Below are positions 1-6,291 of a stretch of 17,523 nucleotides of DNA, in pieces; the stretch's first letter is position 1, and each line of letters opens with the position of its first letter. The notes beneath the pieces were generated by a model. That model saw nothing but the letters and a program-made list of their open reading frames with translations, was not told where the DNA came from and made no database searches. The DNA lies in the NCBI GenBank assembly GCA_959018045.1, contig CAUEJN010000020.1, positions 1-17,523 of the forward strand, given 5' to 3'. Made by a program: the position numbers and the translations under genes. Origin of the DNA: an uncultured Butyricicoccus sp. GTDB taxonomy: Bacteria > Bacillota > Clostridia > Oscillospirales > Butyricicoccaceae.

Positions 1-46
1 CTTTTTCCATGACCCGTGGCAACTTTTTAAAATACATTCTTTTGCA

Positions 47-59
47 GCCGATAATCGGC
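47..59. repeat. Short inverted repeat in the divergent leader
   Basis: GCCGAT and ATCGGC flank a single A, giving a 13-base near-perfect palindrome. It lies about 30 bases downstream of the predicted leftward -10 box, so it would be in the leader of a gene outside the window. It could be an operator or a small RNA hairpin. Nothing in the sequence decides between these. Confidence 0.3.
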
Positions 60-90
60 CAAAAAGCTGAAAGATAGTCGCTCTGCGCCT

Positions 91-119
91 ATTATACCTG
101 ATTTTTCGCCGCTTGTCAT
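91..119 (-). promoter_or_regulatory. Leftward sigma-A-like promoter for a gene beyond the left edge
   Basis: On the minus strand there is ATGACA (114-119) and a perfect TATAAT (91-96) with a 17-base spacer. It is divergent from the guaD promoter, and the two -35 boxes are about 15 bases apart. No convincing ribosome binding site or start codon for the leftward gene is visible before the window ends. Confidence 0.45.
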
Positions 120-134
120 CCTTCGTTCTTAGAA

Positions 135-163
135 TTGACAAGAGAAAGTCTGCCCGTTATAAT
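135..163 (+). promoter_or_regulatory. Consensus sigma-A promoter of the purine catabolic operon
   Basis: TTGACA (135-140) and TATAAT (158-163) both match the consensus exactly, with the optimal 17-base spacer. Transcription should start near 170, about ten bases before the predicted aptamer. A full-consensus promoter on a catabolic operon fits a design in which control lies downstream, in the leader RNA, rather than at initiation. Confidence 0.82.
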
Positions 164-179
164 GAAATCAGATTCATGA

Positions 180-240
180 CTTATATATGCTCATAATCGG
201 TTGAGCGTTTCTACGAACTGCCGGAACAGTTGACTATAAG
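180..240 (+). promoter_or_regulatory. Purine (guanine-type) riboswitch aptamer, divergent
   Basis: The segment folds as the purine aptamer three-way junction. P1 is CTTATA (180-185) with TATAAG (235-240). P2 is GCTCA (189-193) with TGAGC (202-206). P3 is AACTG (216-220) with CAGTT (227-231). The ligand-binding J2/3 GTTTCTAC (207-214) and J3/1 GACTAT (232-237) match the family. The base equivalent to position 74 of the B. subtilis xpt aptamer is C234, which in this family selects guanine-type over adenine-type ligands. GG (199-200) and CC (221-222) can form the loop-loop contact. Deviations are J1/2 TAT in place of TAA, a short P2, an L2 of AATCGG instead of GATATGG, and a six-base L3. The placement before guanine deaminase and xanthine dehydrogenase supports a purine ligand. 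A 2'-deoxyguanosine variant is the main alternative. Confidence 0.72.
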
Positions 241-246
241 GCCTCC

Positions 247-290
247 ACCATGCGGGGACTCGTCCTGCTTCCCCGTTGGTTTTTTATTTT
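247..290 (+). terminator. Leader intrinsic terminator (expression platform)
   Basis: CGGGGA (253-258) pairs with TCCCCG (270-275). The stem is extended at its base by ACCA (247-250) with TGGT (277-280) and is followed by a run of T with one A (280-290). It ends 45 bases before the guaD start and begins six bases after aptamer P1, so it does not overlap the aptamer stem. A strong antiterminator is not obvious by eye. The best candidate pairs 199-205 with 243-249 (six of seven bases), which would open P2 and take part of the terminator base. Confidence 0.65.
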
Positions 291-334
291 CAGGCCGTTT
301 TTCCGCGCATTTCCCTACGCTAGGAGGCATATAT

Positions 335-1609
335 ATGACGAATTCTTTTGTACTCAAGGGTGATATTCTCTGGAGCCGCACCCCGCAGGACATGACCATC
401 TGTGAAAATCAGTATGTGGTCTGTGAGGATGGTGTATGCGCCGGTGTCTTCCCCACCCTGCCCGAACACTTTGCATCGCTCCCGGTGCACGACTACACCG
501 GAAAGCTCATCATCCCCGGTCTGGTCGACCTGCACGCGCACGCACCGCAGTATGCGTTCCGCTCACTCGGCATGGACCTCGAACTGCTGGACTGGCTGGA
601 CACCCAGACCTTCCCGCAGGAAGCACGCTATGCCGACCCGGACTACGCACGCCGTGCATACACGCTGTTTGTCGATGATCTGCGCCGCAGCTCGACCACC
701 CGCGCTGTGCTGTTCGGCACGCTGCACGTAGACGCAACCCTGACCCTCATGGGTCTGCTGGAGGACAGCGGTCTGATCACCCGTGTGGGCAAGGTCAACA
801 TGGATCGCAACAGCCCGGACTGTCTGCGCGAGGAGAGTGCCGCGGCGTCGCTCGCCGCGACCCGCCAATGGCTGGACGGCTGCCGGGACTTCACCCGCTC
901 CCGTCCCATCCTGACCCCACGCTTTATCCCAAGCTGCTCGGACGCGCTCATGGAAGGTCTGCGTGACCTCCAGCGCGAGACCGGCCTGCCTGTGCAGTCC
1001 CATCTGTCGGAAAACCAGGGCGAAATCGCCTGGGTATCCGAACTGTGCCCGGACTCGACCGGCTACGGCGATGCCTATGACCGCTTCGGTCTGTTCGGCG
1101 GCGACGGCTGCCCGACCATTATGGCGCACTGTGTCTGGTCGGATGAAGCAGAACGGGCACGGATGAAGCAAAACGGCGTGTTTGTCGCACACTGTCCCCA
1201 GTCCAACGTCAACCTGTCCTCGGGCATCGCGCCCGTGCGCGCCTTCTTAAACGAAGGGCTGTCGGTTGGTCTGGGTTCGGACATCGCGGGCGGTGTCCAC
1301 CTGTCCATGCTGCGCGCCATCGCAGACACCATTCAGGTATCCAAGCTGCGCTGGCGGCTCCAGGATACTTCCCTCGCCCCCATCACCCTGCCCGAAGCCT
1401 TTTATCTGGCCACCCGCGGCGGCGGCGCATTCTTCGGCAAGGTCGGTGCGTTCGAGTCCGGTTTCGAATTCGACGCACTCGTCCTGGACGACGCGATGCT
1501 GCCCTGCCCGTTCGACCTGTCCCCGCTTGAGCGCCTGACCCGCGTGGTCTACCTCGCAGACGACCGTGCCGTCACGCACAAGTATGTTTCGGGCCGTAAA
1601 CTTATGTGA
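335..1609 (+). CDS. guaD: Guanine deaminase
   Basis: This 424-residue amidohydrolase-fold enzyme hydrolyses guanine to xanthine and ammonia in the cytoplasm. The zinc-site motif PGLVDLHAH (residues 61-69, His67 and His69) is followed by an APQY segment typical of guanine deaminases. Other hallmarks are KVNMDRNSP (153-161), SHLSEN (222-227, with His223 and Glu226), MAHCV (263-267, His265) and GLGSDIAGG (312-320, Asp316). Length matches the family. The start at 335 is chosen because AGGAGG (322-327) sits seven bases upstream; an in-frame ATG at 250 lies inside the terminator stem and is rejected. It is first in an operon with dcd and xdhABC, so its xanthine product would feed the dehydrogenase directly. 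Expression is probably set by the upstream riboswitch. Confidence 0.92.
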   Translation: MTNSFVLKGDILWSRTPQDMTICENQYVVCEDGVCAGVFPTLPEHFASLPVHDYTGKLIIPGLVDLHAHAPQYAFRSLGMDLELLDWLDTQTFPQEARYADPDYARRAYTLFVDDLRRSSTTRAVLFGTLHVDATLTLMGLLEDSGLITRVGKVNMDRNSPDCLREESAAASLAATRQWLDGCRDFTRSRPILTPRFIPSCSDALMEGLRDLQRETGLPVQSHLSENQGEIAWVSELCPDSTGYGDAYDRFGLFGGDGCPTIMAHCVWSDEAERARMKQNGVFVAHCPQSNVNLSSGIAPVRAFLNEGLSVGLGSDIAGGVHLSMLRAIADTIQVSKLRWRLQDTSLAPITLPEAFYLATRGGGAFFGKVGAFESGFEFDALVLDDAMLPCPFDLSPLERLTRVVYLADDRAVTHKYVSGRKLM

Positions 1610-1625
1610 AAGGAACCTTTTTCCC

Positions 1626-2147
1626 ATGATTTTATCCGGCAAGGAAATCGAAAAGCACCTCGGCAAGGAGATCGTCATTGAACCCTACGATCCCAGCCGC
1701 TTAAACCCCAACAGCTACAATCTGTCGCTGGCAAACGAGCTTTTGGTCTACGAGCACGACGTTCTCGACATGAAGACCCCCAACCCGACCCGCCATCTGA
1801 CCATCCCCGAGGAGGGTCTGGTGCTCGAACCCGGCCGTCTGTATCTCGGACGCACCAACGAGTTCACCCGCACCGACGGCTTTGTCCCCATGCTCGAGGG
1901 CCGTTCTTCGACCGGCCGTCTGGGTCTGTTCATCCATGTCACTGCCGGTTTCGGCGACGTCGGCTTTGCCGGTTACTGGACGCTGGAAATCTTCTGCGTT
2001 CAGCCCATCCGCATTTATCCCAATGTAGAAATCTGTCAGATTTATTATCACGACATTCATGGTGAGTACGAACCCTACAAGAGCGGCAAGTATCAGAATA
2101 ACATGGGCATTCAGCCCAGCCTGCTCTACAAGGATTTCGAGAAATAA
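1626..2147 (+). CDS. dcd: dCTP deaminase
   Basis: This 173-residue protein of the dCTP deaminase/dUTPase superfamily converts dCTP to dUTP for thymidylate synthesis. The core motif RSSTGRLG (93-100) holds the conserved Ser and Arg. HVTAGFGDVGF (104-114) and YWTLE (117-121) supply the usual Ala and the catalytic Glu121. The residue after the Ala is Gly, as I recall from bifunctional dCTP deaminase-dUTPases, rather than the His-Arg of the E. coli enzyme, so dUTP hydrolysis to dUMP is possible but unproven. It starts 16 bases after guaD with AAAGGA (1609-1614) upstream, and 45 bases before xdhA. A pyrimidine deoxynucleotide enzyme between two purine-degrading steps is unexpected. The gene itself looks complete, with codon use like its neighbours. 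Confidence 0.9.
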   Translation: MILSGKEIEKHLGKEIVIEPYDPSRLNPNSYNLSLANELLVYEHDVLDMKTPNPTRHLTIPEEGLVLEPGRLYLGRTNEFTRTDGFVPMLEGRSSTGRLGLFIHVTAGFGDVGFAGYWTLEIFCVQPIRIYPNVEICQIYYHDIHGEYEPYKSGKYQNNMGIQPSLLYKDFEK

Positions 2148-2192
2148 CCGCCCGCCGCGCGCAGCACGGCGGTATAAAGGAGGGAATCTCTT

Positions 2193-4496
2193 ATGGCAGT
2201 TGGTCAGAGTATCCCACGCGTAGATGCGTTCGCAAAAGTCACCGGAGAGGCAAAATACACCGCCGATCTGGTCCCCGCGAACGCCTACGTCGCGAAGATC
2301 GTGCGGGCACCGGTCGCAAGCGGCTGGGTGCGCGGCTTTGATCTCACTGAGGCGCAGGCCGTCCCCGGCGTTGTGCGCATTTTCACCTGTTTCGACGTGC
2401 CCGACATTCAGTTCCCGACCGCCGGACACCCCTGGTCGACCGTTCCGTCCCATCAGGACATCTGCGACCGCAAGCTGCTCAACGCGCATATCCGCGTGTG
2501 GGGTGATGAGATTGCGGTTGTGGTTGCCCGTGACCGTGTAAGCGCCGAGCGCGCCGCGCGGTTGGTCAAGGCAGATATTGAAGCCTTGCCCGCACTGTCC
2601 ACGCCCGATGAGGCGATGGCACCCGGTGCGCCCTGTCTGCACGAGGAAAAGCCCGGCAATGTGGTGGTGCACTCCCAGTTTCATCTGGGAGACGGCACCT
2701 TTGATGAGGCTGCCGCGACACCCGGCGCGGTCGTCGTGTCCAGGCATTACAGCGTGCCCGCTGTGCAGCACTGCCACATGGAGCCCGTGCACTCGTTCGC
2801 GTACATGGAAGGACAGAAAATCACGGTGGTCAGCTCCACCCAGATTCCCCACATCGTGCGCCGCGTGTGCGGTCAGGCGCTGGGCATTCCCTGGTCGCGT
2901 GTGCGCGTCATCAAGCCCTACATGGGCGGCGGCTTCGGCAACAAGCAGGACGTTCTGGTCGAACCCCTGTCCGCATGGCTGACCACCCAGCTCGGCGGCC
3001 ACGCAGTCGATGTCGAGCTCAGCCGCGAGGAAGTGCTGGGCTGCACCCGCACCCGCCACGCCTTTGACTGGGACGTGCAGGCGGTCGCAAGCCCGGACGG
3101 CACGCTGCTCGCGCGTACCTACTGTGCAAAGTCCAATCAGGGCGGCTACGCTTCGCACGGTCATGCGATTGCTGCCAATGCGGCGAATGTTTTCAAGCAG
3201 TGCTACCGCGACCGCATGTCGCTCGACTCCGAGAGCTACACGGTCTATACCAACCGTCCAACTGCCGGTGCCATGCGCGGCTACGGCATTCCGCAGGGCT
3301 GCTTCATCACCGAGGCGCTGACCGATGACCTAGCTTACGCGCTCGGCATGGATCCGCTGGAATTCCGTCTCAAAAACTGCGTGCAGGCCGGATACGTAGA
3401 CCCGCACAACGGCATCACTATGCACGCTTACGGTCTGGATCAGGTGCTGGAAAAAGGCCGTGCGGCGATTGATTGGGACGCAAAGCGCCGCCTGTACCAG
3501 AACCAGACCGGCGACCGCCGCCGCGGCGTGGGCATGGCGCTCTTCACCTACAAATCCAACGTCTATCCCATCTCGCTCGAGACCGCATCCTGCCGCATGA
3601 TGCTGCACGAAGACGGCCGCGTGACCGTGCAGATGGGTGCAACCGAGATCGGACAGGGTGCGGACACCGTGTTCACCCAGATGGCAGCCGAGTCCATCGG
3701 GCTGCCGGTCGATGCCATCGACATCCAGACCGTGCAGGACACTGACGTTTCCCCCTTTGACACCGGCGCTTACGCCTCCCGCCAGACTTACGTCAGCGGT
3801 ATGGCGTGCAAGATGACCGGGGAACGTCTGCGCGGTAAGATCTTGGACTATGCCGCAGGTATGCTCGAGCGTTCGGCTGAGGGGCTGGCCATCGCAGACG
3901 GCCAGATCGTGGATGAAACCGGGCAGACCGTACTGACCGTTGCCGATGTGGGCATGGAAAGCTGTTACAGCCTAACAAACAGCCGCCACTTGACCGCTGA
4001 GGAGACCTATCACTGCGAGCAGAACACCTTCGCCACCGGCGCATGCTTCGCCGAGATCGAGGTCGACCTTGCACTCGGTCAGATTCACGTCCTTCGTCTT
4101 ATCAATGTACATGACAGCGGACGGCTCATCAATCCCAGGCTCGCCGAGGCACAGGTGCACGGCGGCATGAGCATGGGTCTGGGCTACGCACTGAGCGAAG
4201 AGATGCTCTTTGACGATGCCTGCAAGCCGCTCAACGCAAACTTGCTCGACTACAAAATTCCGACCGCGATGGATACCCCCAAACTGGAGTCACTCTTTGT
4301 CGAGGTGGACGACCCGACCGGCCCGTATGGCAACAAGGCACTCGGCGAGCCGCCTACTATCCCTGTCGCACCGGCCATCCGCAATGCACTGCTTCACGCA
4401 ACTGGTGTGTCGGTGCATTCGCTGCCGCTCACCCCGCAAAAACTCATCGAGCACTTCCGTGCCGCCGGACTGTTAGGAGGCGAAGACCATGTTTGA
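2193..4496 (+). CDS. xdhA: Xanthine dehydrogenase, molybdenum-binding subunit
   Basis: This 767-residue catalytic subunit oxidises hypoxanthine or xanthine towards urate using the molybdopterin cofactor. It closely resembles E. coli XdhA as I recall it: SSTQIPHIVRRV (214-225), GGGFGNKQDVL (245-255), GAMRGYGIPQ (359-368, Arg362), GATEIGQGADTVF (482-494) and GNKALGEPP (713-721, with the catalytic-position Glu719). Length matches the family and the reading frame is intact. AAAGGAGGG (2176-2184) lies eight bases before the ATG. The 45-base gap after dcd holds only a small CCGCC/GGCGG stem without a T run. The stop overlaps the xdhB start by eight bases. No cofactor-insertion chaperone gene is present in the window, so maturation factors must be encoded elsewhere. 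Confidence 0.93.
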   Translation: MAVGQSIPRVDAFAKVTGEAKYTADLVPANAYVAKIVRAPVASGWVRGFDLTEAQAVPGVVRIFTCFDVPDIQFPTAGHPWSTVPSHQDICDRKLLNAHIRVWGDEIAVVVARDRVSAERAARLVKADIEALPALSTPDEAMAPGAPCLHEEKPGNVVVHSQFHLGDGTFDEAAATPGAVVVSRHYSVPAVQHCHMEPVHSFAYMEGQKITVVSSTQIPHIVRRVCGQALGIPWSRVRVIKPYMGGGFGNKQDVLVEPLSAWLTTQLGGHAVDVELSREEVLGCTRTRHAFDWDVQAVASPDGTLLARTYCAKSNQGGYASHGHAIAANAANVFKQCYRDRMSLDSESYTVYTNRPTAGAMRGYGIPQGCFITEALTDDLAYALGMDPLEFRLKNCVQAGYVDPHNGITMHAYGLDQVLEKGRAAIDWDAKRRLYQNQTGDRRRGVGMALFTYKSNVYPISLETASCRMMLHEDGRVTVQMGATEIGQGADTVFTQMAAESIGLPVDAIDIQTVQDTDVSPFDTGAYASRQTYVSGMACKMTGERLRGKILDYAAGMLERSAEGLAIADGQIVDETGQTVLTVADVGMESCYSLTNSRHLTAEETYHCEQNTFATGACFAEIEVDLALGQIHVLRLINVHDSGRLINPRLAEAQVHGGMSMGLGYALSEEMLFDDACKPLNANLLDYKIPTAMDTPKLESLFVEVDDPTGPYGNKALGEPPTIPVAPAIRNALLHATGVSVHSLPLTPQKLIEHFRAAGLLGGEDHV

Positions 4497-5370
4497 CATC
4501 AAACGGCTGTACCCTGCCAAAGATTTAAACGATGCGCTGCGCGCACTGGCAGACGACCCGGAAAGTATGGTCATCGCGGGTGGTACCGACGTGCTCATCC
4601 GCGTGCGCGAAGGCAAGGCTGCCGGAGCTTCGCTCGTGTCCATCCACGAACTGCCCGAGCTGACCGGCGTGCGCATGGAAGCAGACGGGTCAATCGTCAT
4701 CGGCGCGTGCACGAGCTTTGCCCGCATCACGGCTGACCCCATCATTCAGGAATTTGTGCCCTATCTGGGTGAAGCAGTCGATCAGGTCGGCGGTCCGCAG
4801 ACCCGCGAGGCGGGCACCATCGGCGGCAATCTGTGCAACGGCGCGACAAGTGCCGACTCTGCCCCCATGCTGCTCGCACTGAACGCAGAATTGACCCTGC
4901 AAAGTGCTGCCGGCAAGCGTGTGGTACCGGTGACCGCGTTCCACACCGGCCCCGGACGCACGGTGCGCAATCGAGATGAAATCTTGACCGAAATCCGCAT
5001 TTTCCCGGCGGATTTTCAGGGATTTGGCGGTCAGTACATCAAATACGGCAAGCGCGCCGCGATGGAGATTGCAACGCTCGGCTGTGCAGCGCTCGTAAAG
5101 CCCGCCACCGACCGGCGCACGGTCGCCGATCTTCGACTGGCCTACGGCGTGGCAGCGCCTACGCCCATCCGCTGCACCGAAGCCGAGACACTCGCACACG
5201 GCGAAGTGCTCACCGATGCACTGCTCGATGAGATCGCCCGCACCGCTGCCGCACACGCTTCGCCGCGCTCGAGCTGGCGCGCCAGCCGCGAATTCCGCTT
5301 GCAGCTCATCACCGAACTCGCCAGACGCGCCATCCGCAGCGCCTGGACATGTGCAGGAGGTGTGTTCTAA
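4489..5370 (+). CDS. xdhB: Xanthine dehydrogenase, FAD-binding subunit
   Basis: This 293-residue subunit carries the FAD that passes electrons from the iron-sulfur centres to the acceptor. FAD-contact motifs are AGGTDVLI (30-37) and TIGGNLCNGATSADSAP (110-126). The C-terminal segment SPRSSWRASREFRLQLI (258-274 approximately) matches E. coli XdhB, and the length is almost identical. The ATG overlaps the end of xdhA by eight bases, and its AGGAGG (4475-4480) lies inside xdhA, so translation is probably coupled and the subunits made in step. Confidence 0.93.
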   Translation: MFDIKRLYPAKDLNDALRALADDPESMVIAGGTDVLIRVREGKAAGASLVSIHELPELTGVRMEADGSIVIGACTSFARITADPIIQEFVPYLGEAVDQVGGPQTREAGTIGGNLCNGATSADSAPMLLALNAELTLQSAAGKRVVPVTAFHTGPGRTVRNRDEILTEIRIFPADFQGFGGQYIKYGKRAAMEIATLGCAALVKPATDRRTVADLRLAYGVAAPTPIRCTEAETLAHGEVLTDALLDEIARTAAAHASPRSSWRASREFRLQLITELARRAIRSAWTCAGGVF

Positions 5371-5372
5371 TC

Positions 5373-5861
5373 ATGCGCAATCTCATTTCTTTGACCGTCA
5401 ACGGCGTGCCGACCACGGTCGCCGTAGAGGACGGTGAAGCCCTGCTCGATACCCTGCGCGACCGTCTGGGTTTAACCAGCGTCAAGCGCGGGTGCGAAGT
5501 CGGCGAGTGCGGCGCATGCACCGTGCTCATCGACGGAAAAGCTGTCGATTCCTGCCTGTATCTCACAGTTTGGGCTGAGGGTAAGTCAATCTTGACCGTG
5601 GAGGGTCTGCGCAAGGCCGACGGTACACTGTCCCCGATTCAGCAGGCGTTCATTGATGAATGCGCCGTGCAGTGCGGATTCTGTACCCCGGGTCTGATTC
5701 TGTCTGCACTTGAAATTGTGATGAGCGGGAAGAAATATACCCGAGAGGAATTGCGTAAACGCATTTCCGGGCATTTGTGCCGGTGTACGGGGTATGAAAA
5801 TATTCTGAATGCGGTGGAAAAGGCGATTCAGATGAACCGATCTGTACCGCAGGGAGAATAA
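5373..5861 (+). CDS. xdhC: Xanthine dehydrogenase, 2Fe-2S subunit
   Basis: This 162-residue iron-sulfur subunit relays electrons from the molybdenum site to FAD. The plant-type 2Fe-2S cluster uses Cys41, Cys46, Cys49 and Cys61 (GCEVGECGACTVL region). The C-terminal helical 2Fe-2S domain uses Cys101, Cys104, Cys136 and Cys138 (QCGFCTPG and HLCRCTGYENI). The start at 5373 is preferred over an in-frame ATG at 5349, because AGGAGG (5355-5360) lies between them at good spacing. Only two bases separate it from xdhB. The symbol follows the E. coli naming, in which xdhC is the FeS subunit; in other bacteria xdhC names a cofactor chaperone. Confidence 0.92.
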   Translation: MRNLISLTVNGVPTTVAVEDGEALLDTLRDRLGLTSVKRGCEVGECGACTVLIDGKAVDSCLYLTVWAEGKSILTVEGLRKADGTLSPIQQAFIDECAVQCGFCTPGLILSALEIVMSGKKYTREELRKRISGHLCRCTGYENILNAVEKAIQMNRSVPQGE

Positions 5862-5883
5862 AACCCGCCCGCAGGCGAGATGA

Positions 5884-5961
5884 AGTTTCGATCAAACCTT
5901 TTCAAAGGTTTGCAGGTTCTCAGGGCAGCGCCCTGAGTCGGACTCCGCAGAGTCCGAAACT
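5884..5961. repeat. Cloverleaf-like element: closing stem plus three hairpins
   Basis: A closing stem AGTTTC (5884-5889) with GAAACT (5956-5961) can enclose three hairpins. Arm 1 is CAAACCTTT/AAAGGTTTG (5893-5912). Arm 2 is CTCAGGGC/GCCCTGAG with loop AGC (5919-5937). Arm 3 is GGACTC/GAGTCC with loop CGCA (5940-5955), extendable to 5938-5957 at the cost of part of the closing stem. The element begins 23 bases after xdhC and has no T run, so it is not a simple terminator. The style resembles dispersed intergenic repeats I remember from gut Clostridia, but this window has only one copy. It could also act as an mRNA 3'-end stabiliser. Confidence 0.55.
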
Positions 5962-5966
5962 CCCCT

Positions 5967-5994
5967 TTGATTCCGGTCTTTTGACCGGAATCAA
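5967..5994. repeat. Perfect 12-bp hairpin
   Basis: TTGATTCCGGTC (5967-5978) and GACCGGAATCAA (5983-5994) pair perfectly around a TTTT loop. It is followed on the + strand by an A-rich stretch (5996-6008), not T, so it is not an obvious rightward terminator. On the minus strand it directly follows the T-rich complement of that stretch. Role unknown; it is part of the hairpin cluster between xdhC and proC. Confidence 0.6.
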
Positions 5995-6013
5995 CTAAAA
6001 TAAAAAAATGAAA

Positions 6014-6082
6014 GCGCGTCCGCAGCCCGTAGGCCACTATCCTCATTCCCGCGCTGTGCGCGGATATGATGAGTGTACGCGC
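6014..6082. other. Possible nested structured RNA
   Basis: Three stems nest in order: GCGCGT (6014-6019) with ACGCGC (6077-6082), CTCAT (6042-6046) with ATGAG (6069-6073), and CCGCGC (6049-6054) with GCGCGG (6058-6063). Read on the minus strand, the outer stem is followed by a long T-rich run (complement of 5996-6010), the arrangement of a terminated small RNA. No promoter for such an RNA was identified. I do not recognise a known RNA family. Confidence 0.3.
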
Positions 6083-6090
6083 AATACTCT

Positions 6091-6135
6091 GGAAAGACCG
6101 TCCAAAGGGGACGGTCTTTCCTTTTTGTTTGTTTT
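6091..6135 (+). terminator. Strong rightward intrinsic terminator
   Basis: GGAAAGACCGTCC (6091-6103) and GGACGGTCTTTCC (6109-6121) form a perfect 13-bp stem with a five-base loop, followed by TTTTTGTTTGTTTT. It is the first structure after xdhC with a proper + strand T tract, 230 bases downstream of the stop. It is probably the true end of the guaD-dcd-xdhABC transcript. On the minus strand no T tract follows the stem. Confidence 0.85.
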
Positions 6136-6137
6136 GG

Positions 6138-6277
6138 TTGAAACCCGGGTCGGACACCGGGTTTCAAGAGGGATTTCGCCATCTGCGGATGGCGACCAGG
6201 TTCCACCTGGACGGGCCAGGCTGCGCGCCTGGACTGCGCCGGGCCTCAGGCCCGGACCCAATTTCGCCCACGGGGCG
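6138..6277. repeat. Run of six consecutive hairpins downstream of proC
   Basis: Six stems follow each other almost without spacers: TTGAAACCCGG/CCGGGTTTCAA (6138-6167), TCGCCATC/GATGGCGA (6176-6195), CCAGGT/ACCTGG (6196-6210), CCAGGC/GCCTGG (6216-6232), CCGGGCC/GGCCCGG (6239-6255) and CGCCC/GGGCG (6265-6277). The arm sequences differ, so this is not a simple tandem duplication; only the hairpin form is repeated. They begin 15 bases beyond the proC stop on the minus strand and could protect or terminate the truA-proC mRNA, although none is followed by a clear minus-strand T run. Confidence 0.55.
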
Positions 6278-6291
6278 GGATTCCGTTTCCT

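Noticed and set aside
1..10. Leftward ATG-GAA-AAA as a possible start of the divergent gene
   Set aside because: Only three codons are visible and no ribosome binding site precedes it.
245..252. Upstream in-frame ATG for guaD at 250
   Set aside because: It lies inside the terminator stem, whereas AGGAGG is ideally placed before the ATG at 335.
2943..2951. Gln252 in XdhA where mammalian xanthine oxidoreductase has the substrate-binding Glu802
   Set aside because: As I recall, E. coli XdhA has the same GNKQD sequence, so this is a subfamily feature and not an anomaly.
5884..5898. A T-arm-like TTTCGATC next to AAACC, suggesting a tRNA
   Set aside because: It is at the wrong end of the cloverleaf, and there is no D-arm, anticodon arm or CCA/acceptor arrangement.
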